Positions 54,711 to 63,263 of a stretch of DNA of 64,000 nucleotides are shown piece after piece; position 1 is the stretch's first letter, and each line of letters begins with the position of its first letter. The stretch is from JANSYA01 sp965243385 (GTDB lineage Bacteria > Spirochaetota > Leptospiria > Leptospirales > Leptonemataceae), in contig CBDEUV010000002.1 of NCBI GenBank assembly GCA_965243385.1, positions 5,146,001 through 5,210,000 on the forward strand, read 5' to 3'. Under the pieces are notes generated by a model. It did not search any database. It saw only the letters and a list, made by a program, of their open reading frames with translations, and was not told where the DNA came from. The position numbers were made by a program, and so were the translations under genes.

Positions 54711-56000
54711 ATGTCCGCAGTCAAAGAGTTCCTACAACTGGATTTTAGTCATGCCCCGGGAGTGGATCCGGCAAGTCTCGAGGCCGAGGCAGTCGCCGCC
54801 CGGGATCAGCTGGAGGCCCGCACCGGCCCGGGAAACGATTTTTTGGGTTGGCTCGATTTACCGTTAGAAATCACCGAAGACGAACTCAAGGCCGTGCAGA
54901 CCGCCGCTGATCAAATTCGCGAAAGCGATGCCCTGATCGTCGTTGGCATCGGCGGATCCTATCTGGGAGCGCGCACCGTGCTGGAAGCTCTGCGCTCGCC
55001 TTTCGATTCGAGTTTTCCGATCTATTACGCCGGCCACCAGATGGACGCGGCTTATCACGCCGCGCTTTTGCAACATCTCGCGGACAAACGCTACGCGGTG
55101 AACGTCATCTCAAAGAGCGGAACGACCACCGAACCGGGATTGGCCTTTCGCCAGTTGCACGCTGATCTGGCGGGGCGTTTTTCCGAAGACGATCTGCGCC
55201 GGCTGATCTTCGCGACCACCGATGCGAAAAAAGGCAGCCTGAGAAAGCTGGCCGACGAAGCAGGGCTGACATCGTTTACGATCGCCGACGACGTGGGCGG
55301 CCGTTACAGCGTTCTGACTCCGGTCGGGCTTTTGCCGATCGCCGCGGGCGGTCTGGATATTCGCAAGCTGGTCGCGGGCGCGCGGACCATGCGGGAATAT
55401 TTGAAAGGCGAAGGCTTCGCTTTCGCCGCGAATCCGGCGCTGCGGTACGCGGCGTATCGTAACGCGGCCTATCGTACGGGCAAAAAGATTGAAATCATGG
55501 CGGCCTATAATGAAGGGCTGCACTATCTCGGCGAGTGGTGGAAACAACTCTACGGCGAAAGCGAAGGCAAAAACGGCAAAGGCATCTTTCCGGCGTCGGT
55601 CGACTTAAGCACCGATCTGCACTCGATGGGCCAGTGGATGCAGGACGGCGAGCGTTCGATCTTTGAAACCGTGATCGACGTGGCGGATATTCCCGGGCCG
55701 ACCATCGCGAAGCAGGCGGCGGACGCGGACGGCTTAAATTATCTCGCCGGCCGCGAATTAAACGCTGTCAATCGCACGGCGCTGCAGGCGACCCTGGAAG
55801 CGCACCGCGACGGCGGCGTTCCCTGTCTGCGCATCGAGCTGAGCCGTCTGGACGAATACAGCCTGGGGGGGCTATTGTACATGTTTCAGTACGCCTGCGG
55901 TGTTTCCGCCTATATGCTCGGCGTGAATCCTTTCGATCAGCCGGGCGTCGAAGCGTACAAAAAGAATATGTTTCGCCTGCTGGGCAAGCCCGGCCACTGA
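54711..56000 (+). CDS. pgi: Glucose-6-phosphate isomerase
   Basis: 429 residues from the ATG at 54711; in-frame starts further upstream are antisense to the exported-protein gene. It interconverts glucose-6-phosphate and fructose-6-phosphate in glycolysis and gluconeogenesis. Landmarks of the short (Bacillus-type) enzyme: VVGIGGSYLGAR, NVISKSGTTTEPGLAFR (phosphate-binding loop), HSMGQWMQDG and the C-terminal signature QPGVEAYKKNMF with the conserved lysine. All expected motifs are present. It stands alone. Confidence 0.95.
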   Translation: MSAVKEFLQLDFSHAPGVDPASLEAEAVAARDQLEARTGPGNDFLGWLDLPLEITEDELKAVQTAADQIRESDALIVVGIGGSYLGARTVLEALRSPFDSSFPIYYAGHQMDAAYHAALLQHLADKRYAVNVISKSGTTTEPGLAFRQLHADLAGRFSEDDLRRLIFATTDAKKGSLRKLADEAGLTSFTIADDVGGRYSVLTPVGLLPIAAGGLDIRKLVAGARTMREYLKGEGFAFAANPALRYAAYRNAAYRTGKKIEIMAAYNEGLHYLGEWWKQLYGESEGKNGKGIFPASVDLSTDLHSMGQWMQDGERSIFETVIDVADIPGPTIAKQAADADGLNYLAGRELNAVNRTALQATLEAHRDGGVPCLRIELSRLDEYSLGGLLYMFQYACGVSAYMLGVNPFDQPGVEAYKKNMFRLLGKPGH

Positions 56001-56024
56001 TCGCGTCTCGCTGAGAGCGCGATC
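55999..56024. repeat. Inverted repeat at the end of pgi
   Basis: GATCGCG (55999-56005) and CGCGATC (56018-56024), with further TCTC/GAGA pairing inside, begin at the pgi stop codon. An A-run, not a T-run, follows, so it is more likely a 3'-end stabilising hairpin than a standard terminator. Confidence 0.45.
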
Positions 56025-56090
56025 TAAAAAAACGCGCTTCGCACAGACAGCGGGATCAGAAAAACGCGCGGGTCGGACGGGTTGCTGCCT

Positions 56091-56900
56091 CTACAAAAAG
56101 CGATCGGCCAGCAATTGTTCGAAACGGTTTTTAAAAGAAGCCTCCGCGTTGCCGGGCGGATCCACGTAGATTTCGCCGTGGGAGGGAATCAGAATCGACG
56201 GTTCGTCCTGCGCGAATTTTGTGCGAAACCAGTCGACGTACGCTTTGCGATCGCGCTTCAGAACGAGACCGAGTAGAAAGACCGGCGCTTTCAGTCCCGG
56301 ATATTCGCCCATGATTTTGACCATCCAGAGTTGCCAGAATCGTTTCGGCCGGGTCTTGATATTCAAGAGCGTATCGCACGCGAGCCAGGCGCGCCCTTCG
56401 CCGGCGGGCTGCGCGTCGCCGGCGGCGTCGACCGCGGCCGCGAGTTTCGCCGGCAAAGACACGATCACGTCGCCGCTTTTAATATAAGGCACCGCGTGAA
56501 TGCGAATCTCGCTTTTTAATTCCACGTCACGTACGAACGAATCGTAGTCCGCGAGCCGAGCATGGCCGTGTCTTTTCAAACGAGCCTGTGCGGCGGGCGC
56601 CGCGACCATGCGGGCTTCGGGAAATTTCGCCTGCCAGGCCTTGCAGCCGAGATGATGCAGGCTGTTGGCGGCGATCAAATAGTCGACCCGTTCGCCCGGG
56701 AAACCGGCTTCGAGGCCTTTGCCCGGACTGTAGACGGCGTAGCCGCCCGATGGCAGGCGGAAGGCGACGCTGCGGACCGGCACCGGAAAAAATTTCACCC
56801 GGTAGTCGGCGACCAGGATTCCGTTCGTTTCGTCGATGGTGCTCCAGCTGCCGTCGGCGATGGCGTGGTACGGTACGGTACGGGTCGATTGCGCGCTCAT
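56091..56900 (-). CDS. DUF4336-like metallo-hydrolase-fold protein
   Basis: About 269 residues from the ATG at 56900; the frame stays open further upstream, but that part overlaps the divergent gene and reads like noise. Features: NGILVADYRVKFFPVPVRSV, VDYLIAANSLHHLGCKAW, FPEARMVAAPAAQARLKRHG, then RAWLACDTLLNIKTRP and ILIPSHGEIY. The LHHL...W and FPxAxMxxAP pattern fits DUF4336, a degenerate branch of the metallo-beta-lactamase fold lacking a full HxHxDH site. Function unknown; an enzyme or binding role in lipid or small-molecule metabolism is possible. Confidence 0.65.
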   Translation of the reverse strand: MSAQSTRTVPYHAIADGSWSTIDETNGILVADYRVKFFPVPVRSVAFRLPSGGYAVYSPGKGLEAGFPGERVDYLIAANSLHHLGCKAWQAKFPEARMVAAPAAQARLKRHGHARLADYDSFVRDVELKSEIRIHAVPYIKSGDVIVSLPAKLAAAVDAAGDAQPAGEGRAWLACDTLLNIKTRPKRFWQLWMVKIMGEYPGLKAPVFLLGLVLKRDRKAYVDWFRTKFAQDEPSILIPSHGEIYVDPPGNAEASFKNRFEQLLADRFL

Positions 56901-57008
56901 GAGCACAGAAACGCCCTCGCGCGACTCGCTTTCAATCACAATACCTGCGACGGGCCCCGGCTCGGATTTCGAACTGACGGGCTTTTCACGCGGCGGAATG
57001 CTGTCCGA

Positions 57009-57431
57009 ATGCAGAGTTTCCGCAAAAACGGAGTGTTTAATTTCGGATTCTGGGTGGCCGCCGGGGTCTTCGCCGCGCTCGCCGGTTTCGATCGCTATCA
57101 CAACCCCGGGGGCGGGCCGCCGTACGTCTTGCTGATCGCGGCGGCGGCCTGCGCGGTCGCGGCGTTGTGGGGCCGCGGAAATCTGCTGACCCTCGACTCC
57201 GAGCACGTGCGCTTTAATATGGGGCTCCTGAACAGAAAGAAGCTCGCGCTTACGAACGTAAAAAAGGTCAAAATCGAAAGTGAAAAATATGTACGCCTGC
57301 ATATTCGCGGCGCCGCGGTAAACTCGGTGAAGATCAGCCTCGCCCTGTTGCATCCCGACGATCGCGAGCGCTTCATGCAGGCCATGCAGGAGCTGGCGAC
57401 GAAGATCGAAGAGCGCGACGGCGAAGATTAA
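57009..57431 (+). CDS. Small membrane protein with a PH-like domain
   Basis: About 140 residues from the ATG at 57009. Two hydrophobic segments (about 9-26 and 35-55) are followed by a soluble strand-rich domain: NLLTLDSEHVRFNMGLLNRKKLALTNVKKVKI-type sequence (residues 60-95) and a helical end HPDDRERFMQAMQEL. This is the layout of bacterial PH-domain membrane proteins, in which the domain follows two helices. Role unknown. Divergent from the DUF4336-like gene. Confidence 0.65.
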   Translation: MQSFRKNGVFNFGFWVAAGVFAALAGFDRYHNPGGGPPYVLLIAAAACAVAALWGRGNLLTLDSEHVRFNMGLLNRKKLALTNVKKVKIESEKYVRLHIRGAAVNSVKISLALLHPDDRERFMQAMQELATKIEERDGED

Positions 57432-57512
57432 GACGCCGTAAGAATTTAGAGAAAGAGTTCAGGGCGATCCGGAAGGGCCGGCCGCCAGGAGCTCAGAACC
57501 AGACCGCGCCGC

Positions 57513-60500
57513 TCATTTTTTCCCGAGGGCTTCGATGCCGTTCCATTCGTCCGGTACGCCTTCGCGATGATTGCGAATGGAGCGAGCCCGGTAGAGCTTC
57601 GCGGCCAGATCGTCGGGGTTTTCGTCGATCAGCGCTTTGAATTCGTTGGCCGCTCGCGCGAAATTTCGCGCGCGATACTCCGCTGTCGCCTGTTCGAAGC
57701 GTTCTTTTTGATTGAGCTTCGCAAGCAGGCGTTCCGGAGTTTCGCCGTCCAGGATTTCGATGATCTCGACGGGTTCGGATTTCCCTTTCACCCGGACGCG
57801 GTCCAGCAGGCGGTGCTTGTAGCTGACCGGCTCGGGCAATTGCGCGAACGTCTGGCCGCTCACGATCAGACTCGCGCCGTACATTTTCGTTAAGCTCTCA
57901 ATGCGCGAAGCCAGATTCACCGCATCGCTGATCACGGTGCCTTCCATGCGATTCGCTTCGCCGATCGTCCCGAGCATCAACTGGCCGGTATTGATGCCGA
58001 CGCCCATGCCCACGGGTTTGCGTCCGGCCCGCGCCCGCTCGCGATTGAATTCGACCATCGCCAGGTGCATGGCGATGGCCGCGGCCACTCCGTCCGCGGC
58101 CGTCGGAAACAAGGCCATCACCGCGTCGCCGATGTACTTGTCGATAAAGCCGTTGTGCTGCCGTACGCAGGGACCGACGTGCGCGAGATAGCCGTTAATA
58201 AACTGAAAATTCTGCTCCGGGGTCAGTTCTTCGGAAATGGTCGTGAACGAACGAATGTCGGAGAAGAGTACGGTCATCTCCTTCTGGATATTCTCGCCCA
58301 GGCTCACGCCGACGATGCTTTCCTGGTCCAGCAGCCGTAGAAATTCCGTCGGTACGAACAGGCTCGAAGCTTTGTTCAGCTCGATCTGCGCCTGCTTTGC
58401 CAGGCGCTCCTGTTCTAAGGCCGTTTCCAGGTTCGAATACAGCCGCGCGTTATCGATCGAGGTGCCGATCTGCGACGATAGAATATTCAAAACGCGTACG
58501 CGCTGTTCGGTGAAGGCCCCGGGCGCGCCGTTATTTTCCAGATAGAGCACGCCGATCAGCTTGCCCTGCAATACCACGGGTTTGGCCAGCACCGATCGTG
58601 GTTGGTTCGCCGCGATATATGGATCTTTGCCGTAGACCGAGTCGTCCCGGGCGTCATAGACGACCACCGCTTCGCTCGTGCGTTCGACCGTGTTGATTAC
58701 GCTGCGCGGCAATTCGTCGCTTTCTTCTAAAGGTATGGATTGCAGCACTTTGACTTTCGCGTCGTTGAGCTGGCCGTCCGCTTCGATGCGCAGGCGCCCG
58801 TCCTGCTCCAGCAAAAGCACCGCTCGTTGCGCGCCCGCGTTTTCCATGACGATGCGAACCATCGTCTGCAGCAAACCCGCCAGTTGAATTTCGCCGGAAA
58901 TCGCCTGGGACGCTTTGATGACCGTACTCATGTCCAGGGCTCCGTCGCCGTCGCCGGAAAAGGTGACCGTGGAGTCGGAGAGCGATTCGCTGTCGCCCAG
59001 AGTCTCGCCGTGAACGGCGGTCTGGGGCATCGCCGTGCTGTCGCCGCCGCCGACTCCGATCTGACGTTCGGCTTCGCTCGCCCGGCGCATGAGCTCCTGT
59101 AAATGCAGATCCAGATCGCTGGCTTTCGCCAGAGCGCGGCACTGACCGTAGTTCTTCTGCGCCTCTTTGAAATAGATCGCCGCGAAACGAATCTTTTTGC
59201 GGTCCGCGTAATAGTGCCCGGCCAGTTCGTTGCCCAGGCCTTCGTGCAACGCGAAGCCGCTCGCGCCGGCGGTTTCAATGGCCTGGTCGTAGAGATCCAT
59301 CGCGCGGCCGTGGTCTTCCGCCTGCCGCGCGCGTTCGGCTTCGACCAGTTCCAGCATGTGCGAAAAATTGCGCGGGTTTTGCCCGGCGTAGCTCTGCAGC
59401 CGTGTATAGTCCTCGTCGATCTGCCTGGTCAATTCGCGCCGCCGCGCCGCGCTGCGGGTGCGGTCGACCAGCCCGATGCGCGCGAGTGTGTGATAAAAGA
59501 CGAGAATCGGTATTGCGAGGCTGCCCACGGCGGCGTTGACGTAGCTCCAGGCCCGCTCGGCGAAATTCACGGCCTGTTCGTAATTTCCGAAAAGGGTGGA
59601 GAGCGCGGCCTTATTCCAATAAACGAAAAACAATCCGTTCGCGTTGCCGGATTCTTCCCAGGCGGGAATGATTTCGCCTTCCTGAAATTTTTCGCCGGAG
59701 AGCCGGGCCCGGTTGCGCGCCGCCCCCTGCATATTGCGAATGTACTGCCAGGCGATGCCCACGGTCTGAATCGTATTTTTTTGACCTGTGCGAAAGAGCG
59801 CGTGCTCGTAGCGTTCCAGACTGCGCTCGACGGAGCTGAGTCTCCGCGTGCCGGTCCACAGCGGCGCGGAGTTGATGCCCTGCACGCAGAGCGCGACGTA
59901 GGGCAGGTCGCCGATTTCCAGGCAGCTGCGATAGGCTTCTAAGAGATAATCGTCGCGCTGATTGACGTGATGCTTCCAGTGATGCAGGGTCGACGCGAAA
60001 AGATAATACACTCTGCCGCGCACTTCGCGGGCGCCCAGCTTTTCGGTCAAATCGATGGCGATCGCGCCGAAACGGTAGCCCTCTTCGGGCTGGTCGAGCA
60101 TGCCCGCCAGCAGCGACCCGAACGCGGCGCAGGCGAAGGCTGTGGCCGGGCAGTTGCCGTGCTTCAGCGAAAGCTGCATCATACGCGCGATCAATATCGG
60201 AAACAGATTCGAAGACAGAATGTACGCCGGCATGCCGAGCTGCATGAGGATCTGCATCGTCGCCAGGTGTACGGGATCCTCCATGGTCTTCGCGGACAGG
60301 AAATCCCGCGCGGTGGCTTTTTTCAGGCGGCCGGCGATCTTGCTTAATTCGGAGCGGGCCATCGCTTCGCCCGGATTGGTGCTCAGGCGGATGCCCAGCA
60401 AGTCCAGGGCTTCGACCCCGAGTTGCACGGCGAGCTCCGGCTGGCTCTGTCCCGTGGAGATGCCGATTTTGATTTCATAAACCCGTAGTTTTTCGACGCC

Positions 60501-63023
60501 GGTTTTCGCCCGCGCCAGAATCACCTCGAAGAACTTCTCCGCGTTCGCGAGGTCGTTCACCATATAATAGGTTTCGCCCAGCTCCATATTCAGATCGATA
60601 AAGAGCTGGTAATGTAAATTTAAGGCTTCGGCGGCCCGATCGGGCAGCTGTTCGAGCGCGATGTGAAACATCAAAATCGCGCCTTCGTACGCCGTGGAAT
60701 TCTTGGCTTTGCGGCCCGCGGCCAGATTCAATCTCGCCAGTTCGAGCTTTTCGCCCGCGTCGGTTAAGAGTTCGCGGCCGATGTTTAAGTGGGTTACGAT
60801 TCCCAGCAGGCGCTCTTCGCGTTCGTCGTAGGTCAGATGCTCCAGATACAGCCGGCCCAGGGCCCGGTGCAGAGTCGCCCGCTCTTCGCCGTCGAGTAGA
60901 TCGTAGGCGGCCTGCTGAACGCGATCGTGGACGAAGGCGTACTGAATGTCGGCGGCGGCGTTGAAATCCGTGAACTGGGTTACGTACTTATAGGCTTCGT
61001 CGCGCGGCAATATCAGGCCTTCGGCGAGCGCGCGTTCCAGCAGCGCCGCGGTTTCGACCGGTTCGCTGCCGCAGGCGAGCGAAAGCATGCGGAGATCGAA
61101 ACGATTGCCCAGGGCCGACGCGATGCGCAGCAGGTTCAGCGTAAAACGATCAAGCTTGCGCAGACGCCCGGCCAGAAAATCCAGCACGTCTTCGCTGAGA
61201 CCGTGGCTCTGAATTGCGGGCAGATCCCAGGTCCAGGCGGCCGCCTGACGGTCGAAGCTGATGAAGCCCTGGCTGTGCAGTTCGCGCAACAATTCATTGA
61301 TATAAAACGGATTGCCGTCGGTCTTTTTGAAGACGAGTTCGGCCAGTTCGCGGGTCTGATCGGGCTGCACGTGCAGCGCGTCCGCGGTCAACTGCGTTAC
61401 ATGCTCGAGACTCAGCGGCTGCAGGTTTAAGTCGCGGACTCGCGCGCCGCTCAGGCGAATCTCTTCTAAAGCCAGAATCAGCGGATGCGCGTCGTGCACT
61501 TCATTGTCGCGATAGGCGCCGACCATCAAGAGGTGGCCCGCGTCGGGATCCGTGAGCAGGACTTTGATCAAAGCGAGGGTCGCCGAGTCGGCCCATTGTA
61601 AATCGTCGAGAAAGATCACCAGCGGCGCGTTCTCGCTCGCGAAGGCCCGGATAAAATTCTGAAATACCAGATTAAATCGATTGCGGCTCTCGGTGGGCGG
61701 CAGCTCGGGCAGGGGCATCTGCTCGCCGGTGATCAGCTCGACTTCGGGAATCACGTCGATGATCACCTGTCCGTTGGGGCCGAAGGCGGACACCATGCGG
61801 TCTTTCCATTCCGCCAGGACCTGGTCGCTTTCGCCCAGGAGCTGATGAATCAATTCCTGCAGCGCCTGGATCAGCGCGCTGAACGGGAGATTGCGTTTGT
61901 ACTGATCGAATTTGCCGGCGATATAATGGCCGCCCGCGCGCGCGACGGGTTTGTGAATTTCGCCGAGCAGCGCCGATTTGCCCACGCCGCTTTTGCCGGC
62001 TACCAGCATCAGCGCGCTTTCGCCGCTTTCGATGGTCTCGAAATATTCGAGCAGGTCGGCGATTTCGGTTTCGCGACCGTACAGCTTTTGCGGGATTTGA
62101 AAGACGTCCGAGAAATCCTGTTCGCCGATGGGAAAATCGCTGATCTTGCCGCTTTCGCGCAATTCCCGCAATGCGCGGTCGAAATCCGCGCGCAGACCGT
62201 AAGCGCTTTCGTAGCGATCTTCGGCGGTCTTCGCCAGCAGTCGCGCCAGTACGGCGATGATGGTCGACGGAACGCTTTCGCCCGCGGCCGAATTCTCGGG
62301 GAATAACACTTCGCGCGCGATGTGGCTGTGCACGAGCTCCATCGCGTCTTCGCCCGGAAAGGGTACGCGTCCGTACAGCATTTCATAAAGCGTAACGCCC
62401 AGGCTGTAGAAATCCGAGCGATAGTCCACCGCGCGATTCATCCGACCGGTTTGCTCCGGCGACATATAAGCCAGGGTGCCTTCCAGTTTGCCCGGGCTCG
62501 CGGCGCCCGCCGTTTCGCGCGATATCTTCGACGAGATGCCGAAGTCAATGTACTTCAGGGTCAGCGCCGGGGCCGCGCCGGAGTCTTCGCCGCCCAGGAC
62601 GATATTGTGCGGTTTGATGTCTTTGTGAATGACCTGTTGCGCGTGGATCTGGTGCAGTCCTTCCGCGCACAGCACGGCCAGTTCCAGAAAGCGTTCCAGG
62701 CGCAGCGGTTCCAGGCGCAGCAGATCCGCCAGCGAGCGGGCCCGGAAATCTTCCATTATAAGAGCCAGGCCGTTCTCATACGGCTCGACCGAATAATAGC
62801 GTACGATGCCCGATCCCTCAAGGGGATGGGCGATTTCAAATTCCCGGCGCAGGCGGGCCAGGTCCCGGGGCGGCGGTCGCCGGGATTTTAGAACTTTGAT
62901 CAGGACCGGGAGGTTGTCCCGCAGGCGCTCCCCGCGAAAGATCGTCGAATTTTTGCTTTCGAATACGGTTTCAAGCGCATTGAAGCCGGGCAGGCGGAGT
63001 TGAGTCACGGAAAATTGATTCAC
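57513..63023 (-). CDS. Serine/threonine kinase - AAA ATPase - TPR - GAF - nucleotide cyclase fusion
   Basis: 1836 residues, one frame. Kinase at about 12-285: VLIKVLK (Lys), HKDIKPHNIV (catalytic loop), YIDFGIS (metal-binding Asp) and GTLAYMSPEQTGR. AAA/STAND-like ATPase at about 315-620: GKSGVGKSALL (Walker A) and VIFLDDLQWAD (Walker B). A long helical repeat region (about 700-1330) is TPR-like. GAF at about 1395-1550 (RAVLLLEQDGRLRIEADGQ). Class III cyclase at about 1600-1770: VLFSDIRSFT (metal Asp), YIGDAVMALFP (second metal Asp) and GVGINTGQLMLG. The form is the guanylate/adenylate-cyclase branch fused to a eukaryote-like kinase, as seen in Leptospira and cyanobacteria. Predicted cytosolic. 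Probably links a signal to both phosphorylation and cAMP/cGMP. Confidence 0.9.
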   Translation of the reverse strand: MNQFSVTQLRLPGFNALETVFESKNSTIFRGERLRDNLPVLIKVLKSRRPPPRDLARLRREFEIAHPLEGSGIVRYYSVEPYENGLALIMEDFRARSLADLLRLEPLRLERFLELAVLCAEGLHQIHAQQVIHKDIKPHNIVLGGEDSGAAPALTLKYIDFGISSKISRETAGAASPGKLEGTLAYMSPEQTGRMNRAVDYRSDFYSLGVTLYEMLYGRVPFPGEDAMELVHSHIAREVLFPENSAAGESVPSTIIAVLARLLAKTAEDRYESAYGLRADFDRALRELRESGKISDFPIGEQDFSDVFQIPQKLYGRETEIADLLEYFETIESGESALMLVAGKSGVGKSALLGEIHKPVARAGGHYIAGKFDQYKRNLPFSALIQALQELIHQLLGESDQVLAEWKDRMVSAFGPNGQVIIDVIPEVELITGEQMPLPELPPTESRNRFNLVFQNFIRAFASENAPLVIFLDDLQWADSATLALIKVLLTDPDAGHLLMVGAYRDNEVHDAHPLILALEEIRLSGARVRDLNLQPLSLEHVTQLTADALHVQPDQTRELAELVFKKTDGNPFYINELLRELHSQGFISFDRQAAAWTWDLPAIQSHGLSEDVLDFLAGRLRKLDRFTLNLLRIASALGNRFDLRMLSLACGSEPVETAALLERALAEGLILPRDEAYKYVTQFTDFNAAADIQYAFVHDRVQQAAYDLLDGEERATLHRALGRLYLEHLTYDEREERLLGIVTHLNIGRELLTDAGEKLELARLNLAAGRKAKNSTAYEGAILMFHIALEQLPDRAAEALNLHYQLFIDLNMELGETYYMVNDLANAEKFFEVILARAKTGVEKLRVYEIKIGISTGQSQPELAVQLGVEALDLLGIRLSTNPGEAMARSELSKIAGRLKKATARDFLSAKTMEDPVHLATMQILMQLGMPAYILSSNLFPILIARMMQLSLKHGNCPATAFACAAFGSLLAGMLDQPEEGYRFGAIAIDLTEKLGAREVRGRVYYLFASTLHHWKHHVNQRDDYLLEAYRSCLEIGDLPYVALCVQGINSAPLWTGTRRLSSVERSLERYEHALFRTGQKNTIQTVGIAWQYIRNMQGAARNRARLSGEKFQEGEIIPAWEESGNANGLFFVYWNKAALSTLFGNYEQAVNFAERAWSYVNAAVGSLAIPILVFYHTLARIGLVDRTRSAARRRELTRQIDEDYTRLQSYAGQNPRNFSHMLELVEAERARQAEDHGRAMDLYDQAIETAGASGFALHEGLGNELAGHYYADRKKIRFAAIYFKEAQKNYGQCRALAKASDLDLHLQELMRRASEAERQIGVGGGDSTAMPQTAVHGETLGDSESLSDSTVTFSGDGDGALDMSTVIKASQAISGEIQLAGLLQTMVRIVMENAGAQRAVLLLEQDGRLRIEADGQLNDAKVKVLQSIPLEESDELPRSVINTVERTSEAVVVYDARDDSVYGKDPYIAANQPRSVLAKPVVLQGKLIGVLYLENNGAPGAFTEQRVRVLNILSSQIGTSIDNARLYSNLETALEQERLAKQAQIELNKASSLFVPTEFLRLLDQESIVGVSLGENIQKEMTVLFSDIRSFTTISEELTPEQNFQFINGYLAHVGPCVRQHNGFIDKYIGDAVMALFPTAADGVAAAIAMHLAMVEFNRERARAGRKPVGMGVGINTGQLMLGTIGEANRMEGTVISDAVNLASRIESLTKMYGASLIVSGQTFAQLPEPVSYKHRLLDRVRVKGKSEPVEIIEILDGETPERLLAKLNQKERFEQATAEYRARNFARAANEFKALIDENPDDLAAKLYRARSIRNHREGVPDEWNGIEALGKK

Positions 63024-63263
63024 AGGGATCCAGGGATGTTTGCGCTCTTAGACGAAAGAAAAGTGAAATAGACTCATGAAAATCTAACAAATGCGGGTTT
63101 CCCACCTGAACGCGGGGAGTCACCGGATCGGTCGCCGCCTCGACTCCGGAATTCGGTCGGGGTCCTTGTAAGCCGGGCCGATTCTGGCATACAAGCGAGC
63201 GCGCTCCCCGGTGCCCGTAGTTTTTTAGGCTCGATGGCCCGGTTTTCCGCAGAATCAAAACAA
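63024..63263. other. Non-coding gap
   Basis: No gene is supported. It holds the promoter of the kinase-cyclase gene (read to the left) and the 3' region of the apyrase-like gene; I see no clear hairpin with a T-run. Confidence 0.5.

Noticed and set aside
56562..57008. Extended start of the PH-like membrane protein
   Set aside because: The extra 149 residues are antisense to the DUF4336-like gene and read as noise; the real protein features begin at 57009.
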